A stretch of DNA of 64,000 nt from Sepiola atlantica (Eukaryota > Mollusca > Cephalopoda > Sepiida > Sepiolidae): positions 129,347,288-129,411,287 of the forward strand of contig OY744521.1 in assembly GCA_963556195.1 (NCBI GenBank), read 5' to 3'. Positions 11,620-22,999 of the stretch are shown piece by piece (position 1 is the stretch's first letter; each line of letters opens with the position of its first letter). The notes beneath the pieces were generated by a model. The model saw only the letters and a program-made list of their open reading frames with translations. It was not told where the DNA came from and made no database searches. The position numbers were made by a program, and so were the translations under genes.

Positions 11620-11794
11620 TATAAATTTTTATTTATGAAAACATTATTGGTTACATATGTGCATACATGGTTCGGTTGTACTCTTCGCAGAGAGTGAACC
11701 TCTTCAGAGGTTCACTCTCTACGAAGAGTACAACCGAAACATGTATGCACATATGTAATCAATAATGTTTGTATAAATAAAAAAATATACTTAT
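11614..11794. mobile_element. 181-bp near-perfect palindrome, hammerhead-bearing foldback module
   Basis: The arms meet at a 2-nt centre (11,704-11,705); the innermost arms are GAACCTCT and AGAGGTTC. About 90 bp on each side pair with few mismatches. Each arm carries the module GTACAACC-GAAA(C)-CATGTATGCACATATG-TA found again at 54.6 and 56.5 kb. The downstream flank 11,795-11,880 (GAGCACTTTTTATAAACAC, GGATTTACATCT) also matches 54,500-54,600. This copy is effectively two hammerhead modules fused head to head with the ribozyme 5' strands lost at the centre. Confidence 0.85.
11706..11763 (+). ncRNA. Degenerate hammerhead ribozyme motif (5' strand lost)
   Basis: AGA (11,706) is followed by a 27-nt stem II hairpin ending in ACAACC, then an intact GAAA (11,736-11,739), a stem III hairpin (11,740-11,755), the TA cleavage position (11,756-11,757) and ATCAAT as the 3' strand of stem I. 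The CTG of CTGAAGA and the 5' strand of stem I are missing because the palindrome centre falls there. The mirror copy on the minus strand keeps CTGAAGA but has GAAC for GAAA. Confidence 0.5.
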
Positions 11795-11878
11795 GAACAG
11801 CTCTACTTGCTATTGAGCACTTTTTATAAACACTTGAGTTTCAACGGATTTACATCTACAGAAACTAATACAATCCAT

Positions 11879-11881
<3 letters not shown>

Positions 11882-11948
<67 letters not shown>

Positions 11949-11987
11949 GGCAGCATACTTTCTTTAAGACACGTATCGGTTATTTTT

Positions 11988-12038
<51 letters not shown>
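11882..12038. repeat. Two (TA)n arrays
   Basis: TA arrays at 11,882-11,945 and 11,992-12,038 are separated by a 46-bp unique stretch. Confidence 0.9.
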
Positions 12039-12040
<2 letters not shown>

Positions 12041-12074
12041 GTAAATAATATTAAATTATTTTCAACTACACACG

Positions 12075-12195
12075 CACACGCCAGTGTTTTAAGATTTCGC
12101 TCTCATCAGTGTAGGGGTGATAATCTCAGACAGTCGCACAGAATCAACCTAGACTCCGCATACAAGCGTGATAACCATTAGGCTACGAGACATTA
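12075..12195 (-). mobile_element. tRNA-derived SINE
   Basis: On the minus strand A-box TAGCCTAATGGTTATCACGC (12,186-12,167) is followed by a B-box-like AGGTTGATTC (12,150-12,141). The spacing fits an internal Pol III promoter. The B-box departs from consensus, so this is an old copy. Confidence 0.6.
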
Positions 12196-12242
12196 CCACT
12201 TTCAAGAAGGGAATTTACAGTTCTATTTATGCAAGGGCGGCA

Positions 12243-12379
<137 letters not shown>

Positions 12380-12899
12380 GCAAATATTGGCGCTCCATGC
12401 CCTCTTCTTTAGTAACAATCCAACTAATTGCATCGCCACAATTGTCTATTCTAAGAATGGCTGTTCTAATGGTTTTCCAACCACTGCGCCACAGGACATT
12501 AAACGATTTCACGATGACAAAATAACGTATTTTCTATTTATTCTTTCACCTAAAAATAAAAAAATGCAGAAAACAAACATTTCATTTGAAAACGAGGCTT
12601 AGATGTGTGGCGGTCTGGGAAGGATAGGTGGAAGATTATTTCGCTAATGAACAATTCGCGACGATAAAGCGTTCCCCTTTAATTTAATTTGACGCTTTTT
12701 CCACACAGCGGCTTTAATGGTGGGCGTTCGTAGTTTTTGCGGTCCTAGGAGATCAAAAAAAGAGATATGAAATGAGGAAAGACACGTGTTTGTGTATTGT
12801 AAAGCACTTTTCGGTGTGTGAGAATTGTAGTTTTCTTGTCAATGGTTCAATGGCCCTAGAGAGTATTCTATTTTTCTTTTTATTATTATCAATTCATAA

Positions 12900-12975
12900 T
12901 CTGGAATAAGAGTGAGAGTGACGTAATAGTTAGCGACAAATAGATGCAGGCCAAGTTCAAATTCTAATAGGAGTC
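12900..12975 (+). mobile_element. Candidate tRNA-derived SINE head
   Basis: GACGTAATAGTTAGCGAC (12,920-12,937) resembles an A-box and AAGTTCAAATTC (12,953-12,964) a B-box. The boxes are close together and imperfect, so confidence is low. Confidence 0.35.
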
Positions 12976-13084
12976 TATAAAATGGGTCTTAGAAGTAACA
13001 TAACTTGAGTGACAAACAATTTATTTAAATTTCAAACAACAAACTACATAGTTTTTTCTTCTGTAAGTAAAACAGGATATATGT

Positions 13085-13454
13085 AAATCTTTTTTTTAAT
13101 GGAAATCGCTCCAGACAAGGCATGAAGCCAGTTGATATAAAGAGCTAACAAGAACGAAATATGCTTATCGCAAGGACAGGAGATGCCTATTGGCCTCAGT
13201 TTTGAAAAGATCAGGACTATAGGTAGGAGAAAAACAGTCAGCAGGAAGAGAGTTCAACAAGCCTGCATTTCTTGGAAATTTTATTACAATGAGGTATCAA
13301 AACAGCAAATTAATGGAGGTCACTAGACCAACGAGTCAAACGCGCTGGAACGAAGGGAGCAGGGAATAGATCAAACAATTCTGAAGAACGCAGGCCATAA
13401 TAATCTTTATAGAAAAGACTGAGACTAGCACCATCAGGTCTATGAGAAATAGAA

Positions 13455-13455
<1 letters not shown>
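13085..13455 (-). pseudogene. Jockey/CR1-like LINE reverse transcriptase C-terminus
   Basis: Translated on the minus strand, the region gives GASLSLFYKDYYGLRSSELF, then PAPFVPARLTRWSSDLH and PHCNK. The order (V/G)ASLSLFYRYYxGxCSxEL, PPxxxPxRxTR, SSxxH is the conserved segment downstream of the reverse transcriptase in Jockey/CR1-like non-LTR retrotransposons. The usual RTxxLWNSLP block that should follow has decayed here. Downstream the 3' end matches 7325-7440. The 5' side is cut by a GA array. It is a dead fragment. Confidence 0.65.

Positions 13456-13508
<53 letters not shown>
13456..13508. repeat. (AG)n microsatellite
   Basis: An AG array with one A interruption sits at the 5' break of the LINE fragment. 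Confidence 0.95.
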
Positions 13509-13512
<4 letters not shown>

Positions 13513-14096
13513 GCAAAGAAAAACAAAAGGATGGGACCAATTAAATTACAGATACGTTCCTGTAGCTTTAATGCGGTTACAATGACTGCGTAAACTTCAG
13601 AAGAAACTCCTATTCAAACAACACGGTAATAACACTGACTAATTTCCAACACCAGCGCTTTTCTTCAGCTGCCTCTGCTTTGACTGTTCGCCAGTTTTTA
13701 ATCTGACTTTCAAAAAGTTAGTTGATCTCTACACATGCATATTAATTGCTTACGCATGCAAATTCGTTACAACTATAAAAATCTGAAATTATGAACTTAA
13801 GTCCTTTATTCTCTGGAAAAAGGTCGGCAAACATCTAATTCGCTTCAAAGTTGGTAAGTTTACATTTTAGTATTTAGTTATTCAAAGTAATCTATCACAA
13901 ATCTAATACACTTTCCCGCCGTTCTCTTTTGCGCTTCCATACTGTGCAGGAAGGATTCTTCTGGATCTTCCAGCCCTGTTATTGGTCTCATGGTGTTCTT
14001 CTTGAGCTCTGAGAAATGAATAAAAGTCCAGATCATGTGGCTAAAGAGTGTTTTTCTCGTGCGGAGATGTTGTTCTCAGTAAATCCTGGATGCGCA
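13509..14096. other. Non-coding, nothing recognised
   Basis: Mixed-composition DNA without a supported gene or repeat. Confidence 0.5.
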
Positions 14097-14097
14097 T

Positions 14098-14193
14098 GAT
14101 GAACAGGTGATATGTCGTGGTGATGAACAGGTGAATTGTCGTGGTGATGAACAGGTGAAGTGTCGTAGTGATGAATAGGTACATAGTCGTGGT
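14098..14193 (+). repeat. 24-bp minisatellite, four copies
   Basis: GATGAACAGGTGAATTGTCG is repeated with a 24-bp period at 14,098, 14,122, 14,146 and 14,170. The unit is a multiple of three, so both strands stay open; the minus frame shows an (FITTTxHL)n peptide that I regard as an artefact. Confidence 0.9.
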
Positions 14194-14199
14194 GATCAA

Positions 14200-15110
14200 G
14201 AAGTGGTGTAAAAGAACGTGAAAAAGTGACTGCAAAAAGTTAAGACCATAGTTATATACGAGAATAAAACTACAAGAACACCCTTTTTGCAGCACCTTTA
14301 TGCCCCTTTACGAGAAGCAAAATCAAAATATAATGACGTTAAACCTTATTTCGAGAATGCTTATTCCAATTTTGATCAAAATACATTACATAATTTTGAT
14401 TATAAAAAATGTCATACATTAAGAAGCATTAACACGAAATTGAAATTCAAGGAATCTTGCTTAATTCGTGTTCCTTAAAACCCTTTATAAATACTTCAAA
14501 GAAACTGACATTTGGGGAATATTTATTTATTAATTGATGCCTAATACCTATAGTTAAAATTTCACAAAAATTAGAGGTATCTGAATTTTCACGAAGGGCT
14601 TTCACCTCCTTTTTATCCCCTTTGCATAAAATTAAATCAAACAAAATATAGTCCACATTACCTTCCCTTACGTCTAGTAGCTGTGTTAAAAAATCATCAT
14701 CGGTTAATTAACTTAGGAGTGAATCCTGTACATACAAATATTTATACACATATAATACCTAACTTTATCTAAATAGATAAATCATAACGCAATTCGCTTA
14801 TTTCTCTTTTATGGAGAGTTTGATTTTCACCATGTGTTTTAGTGATATAATTGCCCCCTTAGCTATTAATCGTGAGTTTTATTTTCAATCGAGACCCGAT
14901 ATATTCTAGCCGTGTATCAAAGAATGCTAAGATAACTAAAGAATTATTCAGGAATTGGTTATTAGAAAACACATCGTGTTCTGTATTCTGAAAAAGTTTA
15001 AACTTCTAAATTGTTAGGAAATTTGCCCAATTGGTTTTAATATAAATGGGATGAGAGATTAACGTAACAACAAGAGGAGAAAAAGAAAACAACGTTATAA
15101 ATTGAAGCAA
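14200..15110. other. AT-rich non-coding DNA
   Basis: No gene, RNA or repeat that I can support. Confidence 0.5.
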
Positions 15111-15112
15111 TT

Positions 15113-15114
<2 letters not shown>

Positions 15115-15153
<39 letters not shown>

Positions 15154-15190
15154 AGAAAGAGAATGAGAGAATGAGAATGAGAGAATGAGA
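15115..15190. repeat. (GA)n grading into (GAGAATGA)n
   Basis: A pure GA array becomes GAGAATGAGAATGA-type units towards its right end. Confidence 0.9.
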
Positions 15191-15199
15191 GTTGTTTTT

Positions 15200-15940
15200 G
15201 AAATACTGGTATTTAAGGGACTTATCTGTGAGATATAATCATCCAAATAGTAGTTCTAAAGTTATTTTTATATAACTCTATGAAGTTATATGTGTAAGAA
15301 GGTACCCATTGTTTTTTTGCTACATCTATCTGGGTCTTTCCTACATATGCTGAACGTTTTATTCAACTTGCTTCTCCGAAAGCTAGGACAGAGAGAAGGA
15401 TTTCTTCAAACGCACACAGGGTCGTCGGTCGACCTGCTTTTCCTATGCAATCAGTGATTAGTTCTTTCCTAATCAACCACAGAAATCGATACAAATAGGG
15501 ATTATTCAAAGGGAGGTTATTACATAATCAAAGCCGATAGTTGAATGGAGGTGTGATTGACCGATAGGAGATCAGGATTTAACCTTTAGTTAACGGAAGT
15601 TTGCGAAATCACGTGACTTCAGGAATAAGAGAGTTCTGTTACTGACGACACTTCAAGTAGAGCAAGCGCGTAAAGGGTGCCGTCTCCTATTGGAGGTGGG
15701 GATACGCACAATGTAGCTAGGTGAAATACGACACAAGTTTTCTACTTGTGTGTATATATATGTCTGTATACCTCTCTCTTTCACCTTCTATCTCTCTCGG
15801 CAGTCTACATGGTAATGTCTTTGTATGTTCTTCACCCTGGTTTTATGAATGGTCCAAGTTATCTACGTTAATAAAGTTTTTTATAAACTAACAGCAGCCA
15901 ACGAGTGTTTTTGTCTACAGACGATCAAGAACATGGGTTC
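15200..15940. other. Non-coding, nothing recognised
   Basis: No supported gene. Several short palindromic strings only. Confidence 0.5.
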
Positions 15941-15942
15941 AC

Positions 15943-15943
15943 A

Positions 15944-15983
<40 letters not shown>
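15943..15983. repeat. (ACG)n trinucleotide array
   Basis: About 13 units of ACG. It is unusual here because it is CpG-dense in an AT-rich window. Confidence 0.95.
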
Positions 15984-15984
<1 letters not shown>

Positions 15985-17519
15985 ACACGGGTGTATAATG
16001 GTTTATACACGTCACGGACAACCGAAACTGTTACAAAGTGACTTTTAAAAACCTTAATAGTAAATAGTCTTTATAAAGTTTAACAATGTGCGTTAAAGGT
16101 TCGATTCTTAGTCACAGCACCTATGTATAACAATGCCACCTGTCGACGACCGCCGATCCCCAACGTTTGTGCTATATGTTTTCATCTCATTTATCTTCTT
16201 ATCCTGGCTGAGTCGACTCTAGCTTTGGCGATCACCGAGGGCGCATGCATTCGTTTACAATTTGTATTGAAAACAAAAGCAACGCAGACCCACACGTTGA
16301 ACAAATCGACTTGTTGAACAGGGTGCGTGTGTCGTTAGGGCCTTGTCGCTCGCACCCACATCTCAGTTAAGCCTACAATCTCCTAACTCCAAGATATCAT
16401 CTAAGACCTAACTGAGATCATCTCCTGTCGAGACAAGTAACTGTATTCTGTTCAAAGTTATCTATTCGTCTGTGTCTACTTCGTCTGCTCGTCTCAGCCC
16501 ATCTCACTCGTTTCCTTGACTCGATCTTTTGGTCTACTCCAGTCTAATCTGTCCGATCCGCTCACTTCCTAAATATATCGACTTTCGACCGGAAACCTAG
16601 ATGTCCGGTCTTTCTCTCAGTTACTCCCAGCTGATCACCAGAACTTGCTAATTTCGCCTGTTTTCTCAGACAGTCTCAGCTGACCATCCAGAAGCTAACA
16701 GCTAATTGCCAGAGCGCCGTTTTGTATGAGGAGTTCAATGAATTCGAAGATCTATTTATCGTTGCTCACTTACCTTACTTCCGCATCATTTTGTATTGTC
16801 AATTATTTCTTAACTTAACATTTTCAGGTGTCTCTGCTGTGCCGGAGCAGTCGATAGTATCCCATTATAACCGGCTCAACATTTCGTGTGTACTCTCGAA
16901 TCTCTTTTACTTCAACTCAGCAGTTAAGTGAGGAATTGGATTACTTTATCGCCGTAACAAATCTGTGTTGGAATTGTTTTCAGCCCAAGAGGTAAGAAAG
17001 TTATTCGCCGTTTGAATGCAATTCTAACACGATTTTCTGAAAACCATTTTCATGCTTTGTAGGATTTGTTTGGTTTGCAAATGTCGTTCGTTCATATTTC
17101 CTTTCATTCTACACTCTTTCTTTCCTTCTTTCTTTTGCATGTTAACTCGGCTTCACCAATTCAATAGTTAGCATAAGAGGCTGATAATATTAACGAGACG
17201 AATTCAAAAATAATAAAATTAATAATAATAACACCATATCTACCTTTTTATATATACTTGCTTCGCAACATGGGAAAAGTTAGACACAGGGTAGGTTTTA
17301 ATGGGGGGCTCCAGCTCCCTAAAAGGGTCACTCTAGATGGAAAACAAAAAATATCTGAATGAGTACCACACTTTTATAATATCTCAAAAAATGGTTAAGA
17401 ATAACCATTTTTCTTTTAATTTTGTAAAATCACAAATTGAAGAAGACGAACGAAAGCTGACCCCCCCTAAAAAAAAACAACTAAAACTATTTGTTTTTTC
17501 TACGAACAATTTCTGTTTT
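15984..17519. other. Pyrimidine-biased non-coding DNA
   Basis: The plus strand of 16,330-16,720 is rich in T and C (TCTCGTCTCAGCCCATCTC-like strings). Small frames at 16,123 and 16,722 have no family I recognise. Confidence 0.45.
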
Positions 17520-17592
17520 ATTTTTTTAGATGCGTCCAAGTTTCTTTACAGGAGTCTTTGTCGGTCGGTCGGTCGGTCAAAATTTCTCGCTT
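17520..17592 (-). repeat. (GGTC)n with GATGCGTCC block
   Basis: GATGCGTCCAAGTTTCTTTA followed by CGGTCGGTCGGTCGGTC is the reverse complement of 7838-7916. Same dispersed family as the 30.8 and 59.4 kb satellites. Confidence 0.5.
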
Positions 17593-17891
17593 AAGATTGA
17601 AATCGTGTTTTGCATCATTAACCGCGCAGATTGAGTGTACGTATCTTGGTTCTCTTATCGTGTAAGGTTTGAAAAGGTGAGTCGATGATTATTTGCACAA
17701 GGGTAAATCGGATTGAAAAAAAAAGGAGCGAAAAGTTGTCAATGTCAATGTTTACATTTGACGTCGATCGCGTGGGACGCCACCCGCATCTCCACCTTTT
17801 TCTTTTATTCTACTGTGGACGTAATGAGTAGAGTAAATAAACACGTGTCAGATAAACGAACATAGAACTAATGTCATATCCCCCCGCCCCC

Positions 17892-17894
<3 letters not shown>

Positions 17895-17926
<32 letters not shown>

Positions 17927-18010
17927 TCACGTATACATGTATAAAGGTAATATAACAGTTTACTTTCACAGTGTTCAATACGTGAGTAGAGCTCAGTAGT
18001 AAAGTATGGA
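17895..18010 (+). repeat. (TA)n followed by GTGAGTAGAGCTCAGTAG module
   Basis: The module CAGTGTTCAATACGTGAGTAG at 17,969-18,006 recurs at 24,501-24,546 and resembles the AGTGCTCAATAAC-AGTAGAGCT segment of the hammerhead-bearing foldbacks. It marks a terminal module of that family. Confidence 0.5.
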
Positions 18011-18197
18011 AATATACTTATAGCAATCAAAGACGTCTCTTAATTGGCATAAATATATTTTCATACTTTTCAGATTGATCTATATGACACTCAATCTCTA
18101 AAGCAAATTGAAGTTGATTATTCAATATTTAAACCTTTAAATAGTTTTTGCTCCGAAATTGACATTAGATCTCAGTATAGTATTACTCTGATTTGGC

Positions 18198-18199
<2 letters not shown>

Positions 18200-18261
<62 letters not shown>
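18200..18261. repeat. (TA)n microsatellite
   Basis: The TA array that supplies the left TA target of the MITE. Confidence 0.95.
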
Positions 18262-18264
<3 letters not shown>

Positions 18265-18746
18265 GATGATTGGAAAGTAACGCCCTATACTTGTAAGTTA
18301 TTACTGAAATAAAATTCTTAGAAGAGATGAATGGGGGAGCAAATGTTATTAATTATGCGCTATGTTTTCCTTTAGTCCTTACATTCCACGAGCGATGTTT
18401 TTAACAATAGGGGAAAAATGCTGTTTTCTGGGTCAGCTGCTGTTTTCAATACTCTCCTAGTATTCATCGCCATTCACCTGCCAATCTATCAATCTTGTTG
18501 CCCCTAATCTTAAGTGTTCACTCATTATTAAAAAAAGGGAAACAGAAAAAAGGTTCCTTGTGAAATCAGTTTTTGCGGTTTACAGGCAACTTTAGAAGCT
18601 GGTGGCGAATTGCTGGCGCCCATATCAAATTTTGAATAAAACCCCATGCTATACATATTCTTATCATATTCATTTCTTGTAAAAATTATATTTCAAAAAT
18701 AATTTAAGACCACTTAATAATTGGGAGTTACTTTCCAATCATCCTA
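18262..18746. mobile_element. Mariner-type MITE with ~27-bp inverted repeats
   Basis: The left end CAGGATGATTGGAAAGTAAC pairs with the right end, which reads TAGGATGATTGGAAAGTAAC on the other strand. The element is flanked by TA on both sides within TA arrays, as expected for Tc1/mariner insertion. The terminal sequence resembles the repeat of the mariner relic at 53.3 kb (GGTTGGAAAGAAAGTAATG). About 485 bp with no transposase, so it would depend on an enzyme in trans. Confidence 0.8.
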
Positions 18747-18782
18747 TATATATATATATATAGTTTGGCAGAAAATTTTATT

Positions 18783-19190
18783 AAGACAGGCTTCATTAAA
18801 ATCCACGGAGTTCTGCTTTTTTGAGATTTTCTTGGTTAGTCGTTCGACTCTACTCTTCGAGCGATTTTACGATCGTGTGGTAGTAGCTGGTGCAGTATAG
18901 CAATCATTGTTATGGTTTGGGTCAAATCTCGAGCGCTTAAATTAAATTAAAGAATGAAGAAGAAAAAAAGCTATAAAAATGGAAGCGGAAAAAGATCCAT
19001 ATTAGCTAAAATCAACCTCCTGAAGATGGACGAGACGTCCGAAAGCGCTAGAGATTTGACCCAAACCATAACGATGGGTGCTATACTGCACCAGCTACTA
19101 CCACACGATCGTAAAATCGCTCGAAGAGTCGAACGACTAACCAAGAAAATCTAAAAAAAGCAGAACTCCGTGGATTTTAATGAAGCCTGT

Positions 19191-19193
<3 letters not shown>
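18783..19193. mobile_element. Foldback element with ~155-bp inverted arms
   Basis: 18,783-18,938 pairs with 19,043-19,193 at high identity (shared GACAGGCTTCATTAAAATCC, ACGATCGTGTGGTAGTAG). The 104-bp spacer carries CTGAAGA-T-GGACG-AGA-CGTCC-GAAA at 19,020-19,044, a hammerhead-like core with one extra T and without visible stems I and III. TA arrays lie on both sides. Confidence 0.85.

Positions 19194-19262
<69 letters not shown>
19194..19262. repeat. (TA)n microsatellite
   Basis: A TA array on the right flank of the foldback element. Confidence 0.95.
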
Positions 19263-19268
<6 letters not shown>

Positions 19269-19599
19269 CAATATAACGATAAATATTTTAATATAACGGG
19301 TGGCACATTCTATCGTTTTAAAGAGATACTCCATTTTGTAGATAGAGCATTATTATAGGAAATATTGAAATGATGAAAAAAATAAAGTAGGATAATTTAC
19401 AAATTTATTAAATCATCAAGGAGTATAATAAATTCCTTTTCTATTTAATCCGAGTTATGAATTATATTATAGTTTTGCTTTTGTTTTAAATGGGAAATAT
19501 TACGAACAAAAATTTATTCCTTTTTATTTATTAAATATATATGACGAGTTAATTCTCAAATATTTATGTTTTTATTTGTTTATTTGGATATTGACAAAA

Positions 19600-20490
19600 G
19601 ATTGGTATATAACTTTAGAAGATGAAAAACCGGGTGAATAGTCTCTGGAACTATTCGAAACGGATCTATTGAAGCTGATTAAAAGAATTACATTAAAAGG
19701 CAAATTAATACTTTTAGAGATATCAGGAACATTACTAAGTCTAATAGTATTCGCACCAGGGCCGACAAATCTAGAATTCAAGTATACAAATTCTTCCCTT
19801 GACAGTATCGCAAAAATACTCACAAACAGTGATCGACACATATAAAATAACATGCATTGTACAGAAATAATAATTACTAAGAACACTGCGAGATTTGCCA
19901 CAAGCTACAAATAGAAAATAATATAGATATAAAAGGCACAAAAATCAATATAGTTTACTTAATAACCAATGGATAAACTTCATTAAAAATAAACAAAATT
20001 AATCAACTCCACTAACACAGATTTAAGCGATGTCTCCACTAAATTTATACAAAATATAATTAGCCACATCGAAAGAAACGCTTATGACAACCTTTGGAAA
20101 GTTCCAAATGGTTCCGCAATATTAATAATAAGCAAAGAGAGAGCCCTGTCATTCAATTTGACATCATTGACTTTTACTCCTTATCTAGAGGGAACTCCTT
20201 ATTAATAGTATCAAATATGCGGGTAAATACGTGGACATTTCGGAGGAACTAGTTGACGTGCTTGAATGCCGTAGATACATTCTGGTTACAACTGATACTA
20301 ACTGGATAAAAACGAGTAATAGTTACTTTGCTATTTCCAATGCAGAATATGATTCTGATCTTGCATATATAGTGAGAATTTTCACCCTACGCCCTTAAGA
20401 AGGGTAGTAAACCATAGCCAGATGGATTTATACAGAGGGGATGGTCTGATAATTGTCCCCGAGAGTAACAGTCCCCGAGTTAGAGCATTA
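19600..20490 (+). pseudogene. Penelope-like reverse transcriptase relic (YRDDGL type)
   Basis: Pieces of one reverse transcriptase are readable in changing frames: DIRNITKSNSIRTRADKSRI (about 19,705-19,765), NTARFATSYK (about 19,885), WFRNINNKQRE then VIQFDIIDFYS, which is motif A (20,151-20,178), NSIKYAGKYVDISEEL (about 20,205-20,260) and YRGDGLIIVPES at 20,431, where the catalytic pair YRDDGL has lost its first Asp. The order fits the long reverse transcriptases of Penelope-like or related elements seen in cnidarians and molluscs. At least three frameshifts and several stops make it dead. A distinct lineage from the PLEs at 51 and 57 kb, whose catalytic box is YVDD. Confidence 0.6.
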
Positions 20491-21034
20491 AAAAAGAGTC
20501 ACTGAATTAAAAGAAAAATTCCGTGAAAAATATATGCAGATTGTCCGGGTGGTAAATTTCCGTTGAAAAGAAGTCAAATGAATTGGAGAATGTGAAGAAA
20601 ACTCTTTGCGTGGGAGCAGTGTGGAGAAAGTGCTCAAAATATAGGTGAGTCCAGACGCACTTAAAGGGGATTGAAAAGGGAGAAAATGGCCATTTTTTTA
20701 AAACAAAAATTCCTTTAATAATAATTTTTATATTTTTCAAATATTTGAACTTTGGTTTTTTCGAAAGCCAACTTATCCATCTGTATTTCTCCTCTGATGA
20801 TAAGATTTCGATCTTTGAAAAGCCTTGGCTTAAGAAAAGAATAATAAACACTAGTTTATTACTGAATACACCTTGCATTGAACAATTGAAATTTGAAGTA
20901 AATTTGGACAATCGTCGCATATTTATCACTCTTTTTTCTTCTATCTTTACAATTGCTCTATCTCGTATATTGAGCTAATCCTCTTCACAATAGGTTCCAT
21001 CTACTAAAAGTTTTTACTTTGGTTTATATTTGAT

Positions 21035-21036
<2 letters not shown>
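20491..21036. other. Non-coding, nothing recognised
   Basis: The 140-codon minus frame at 20,507-20,929 has low complexity (Phe/Ser-rich) and no recognisable domain. Confidence 0.45.

Positions 21037-21102
<66 letters not shown>
21037..21102. repeat. (TA)n microsatellite
   Basis: A TA array of about 33 units. Confidence 0.95.
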
Positions 21103-21104
<2 letters not shown>

Positions 21105-21303
21105 CTTGGTTACATTTGGTAGAAAACACCCGAAACAGAATGTTCTCTTATTTTATAATACGAACGTAATATTTATTTATAATGTTACAGAAGTTCAGAT
21201 CAAAATGATACCTTAGGTTTCAAGATAAGATAGTTTTCTTGAGTTTTGTTCATATTTATAAACCGCTCACCAGCTCTCTTCAGCCATATTTCTATAATAT
21301 TAT

Positions 21304-21408
<105 letters not shown>

Positions 21409-21712
21409 TGTGCATGTTTCATTGAATAAGACCTACACTGAAATCTTTTTTCGTATTAACAAGTTCGTATTGTTATTTTTTATTTATGAAAGATGCTTAG
21501 TGTTTTCATGTAGTGTTCGTCAAAATGTTCAATTTAAAAAAAAATTACAGTCCAGCTCCGATTTATTTCCGAGTAAGGTGACCTGCGACCTTTTATTCAG
21601 TTCGAGCATTTTGAGTGTTTTCATCAGGCGATGTCTCCTCACAGTTGATAATGTTACTATGGTTACAGTTGATACTATTACTATGGTTACTTGCAATCTT
21701 CAATGCGAAGAG

Positions 21713-21734
21713 AAAGAGAGAGAAAGAGAAATAG

Positions 21735-21770
<36 letters not shown>
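21713..21770. repeat. (GA)n microsatellite with A-rich interruptions
   Basis: GAGAAAGAGA units followed by a purer GA array. Confidence 0.9.
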
Positions 21771-21772
<2 letters not shown>

Positions 21773-22082
21773 GGTCAAGACAAGAACGAAAATAAAACGA
21801 GATTGAACTAGAAAGTGTGACACACACTTGGAGATGAATGTCAAGTGATGCGAAAACGATCGACTGATAACGGAGTGAAGTATATGTCAGAAAAATAGTA
21901 ATACCAAGAAGAAACACGTAAATCATTTGTGGTCACAATTACTTCAATAACATGAACACATTTTCGTCATAAAAGTAATTTTCTGAACTCATGGTTAGAT
22001 AACTTGATGCAAAATTTCGTGCAAAATTAATGAAACAACTTTGAGAAAATCAGAAGACGAAAGGAAAAACAAGGGAATATGG

Positions 22083-22161
22083 GAACAACGGAGTAAAAGA
22101 ACAACGGAATAAGAGAACAACGGAATATAGGAGAGCGCAATCAGAGAACAACGAAATAAGG
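22083..22161 (+). repeat. 16-bp minisatellite
   Basis: GAACAACGGAATAAGA is repeated at 22,083, 22,099, 22,115 and, after a short interruption, 22,146. Confidence 0.85.
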
Positions 22162-22179
22162 AAATAACGAACAGTGACA

Positions 22180-22735
22180 ACAAAATGCTTTTTTTCCGAT
22201 GATCAAATAAATTTAATTACTGATGTTATGTATTTTTGTAGCGTCATGAAGAAAAGTTCTCGAACGTTTTTTCAGAAAAGAAGCATCCGATTCATCGAAT
22301 GCATCTCTACGAATGTAAGAGACTTGTGTCTGTTTGTTTTTGTGACTTTCATTTGTGTCTGTCTTTAACTACTTTTACATAAGAAGTTGAAATTTGCGAA
22401 GAACGATCTCGTACTTATGTCATATTTTTCCAACTTACCAACTAAAATACAATTTAGAATGAAGATGATTCGGTAAGTGTTAGTATGCATTATACTAGTA
22501 GAATATCTTTTAAAAGTCAAAAATAAATGTTGGTGAACTTAACGCTTGACACATGATTTATTTGTCTATGTTTGTAGAACCTCGTGTAGATCTTTCTGAT
22601 AGGAAGTTTTAATTAATTTATCTTCATTGTTTCATATTTTCCTATAAAAAAGAGAAAAATAAAAAAATAAATATATATATATTTTTTACTTGAGTTAGTT
22701 CGAGGAAATTAAGAGCCCCCCCCCCCTGGAGCTAA
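22180..22735. other. AT-rich non-coding DNA
   Basis: Nothing supported; a C run lies at about 22,718. Confidence 0.5.
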
Positions 22736-22737
22736 TA

Positions 22738-22998
22738 CTTGATCTCTATATGAGATACATAGATATCCGAATATTCCATTAAAGTTGTCCTTTACATGTA
22801 AAACGTTAACTATGTTATAGTATATCTTGTGGTCTCTTGGTCTTACTGGATTCTAAGACACAAATTCATCTAGTCTGGTGGAGTATCCAGCTAATTGCTG
22901 TTACTTGAAGTAACATTACTTGCAGAAGATGAAGTATTCCTCGTATGATCCAATGTATAGCCGTGTCGAGGGGATATTATTTGGGCTTCGAATACTAT
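22738..22998 (+). repeat. Dispersed repeat, copy 2 (unclassified)
   Basis: Second copy of the repeat at 6261-6579, sharing TAGTCTGGTGGAGTATCCAG and the GTGTCGAGGGGAT end. Same orientation. Confidence 0.75.
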
Positions 22999-22999
22999 C

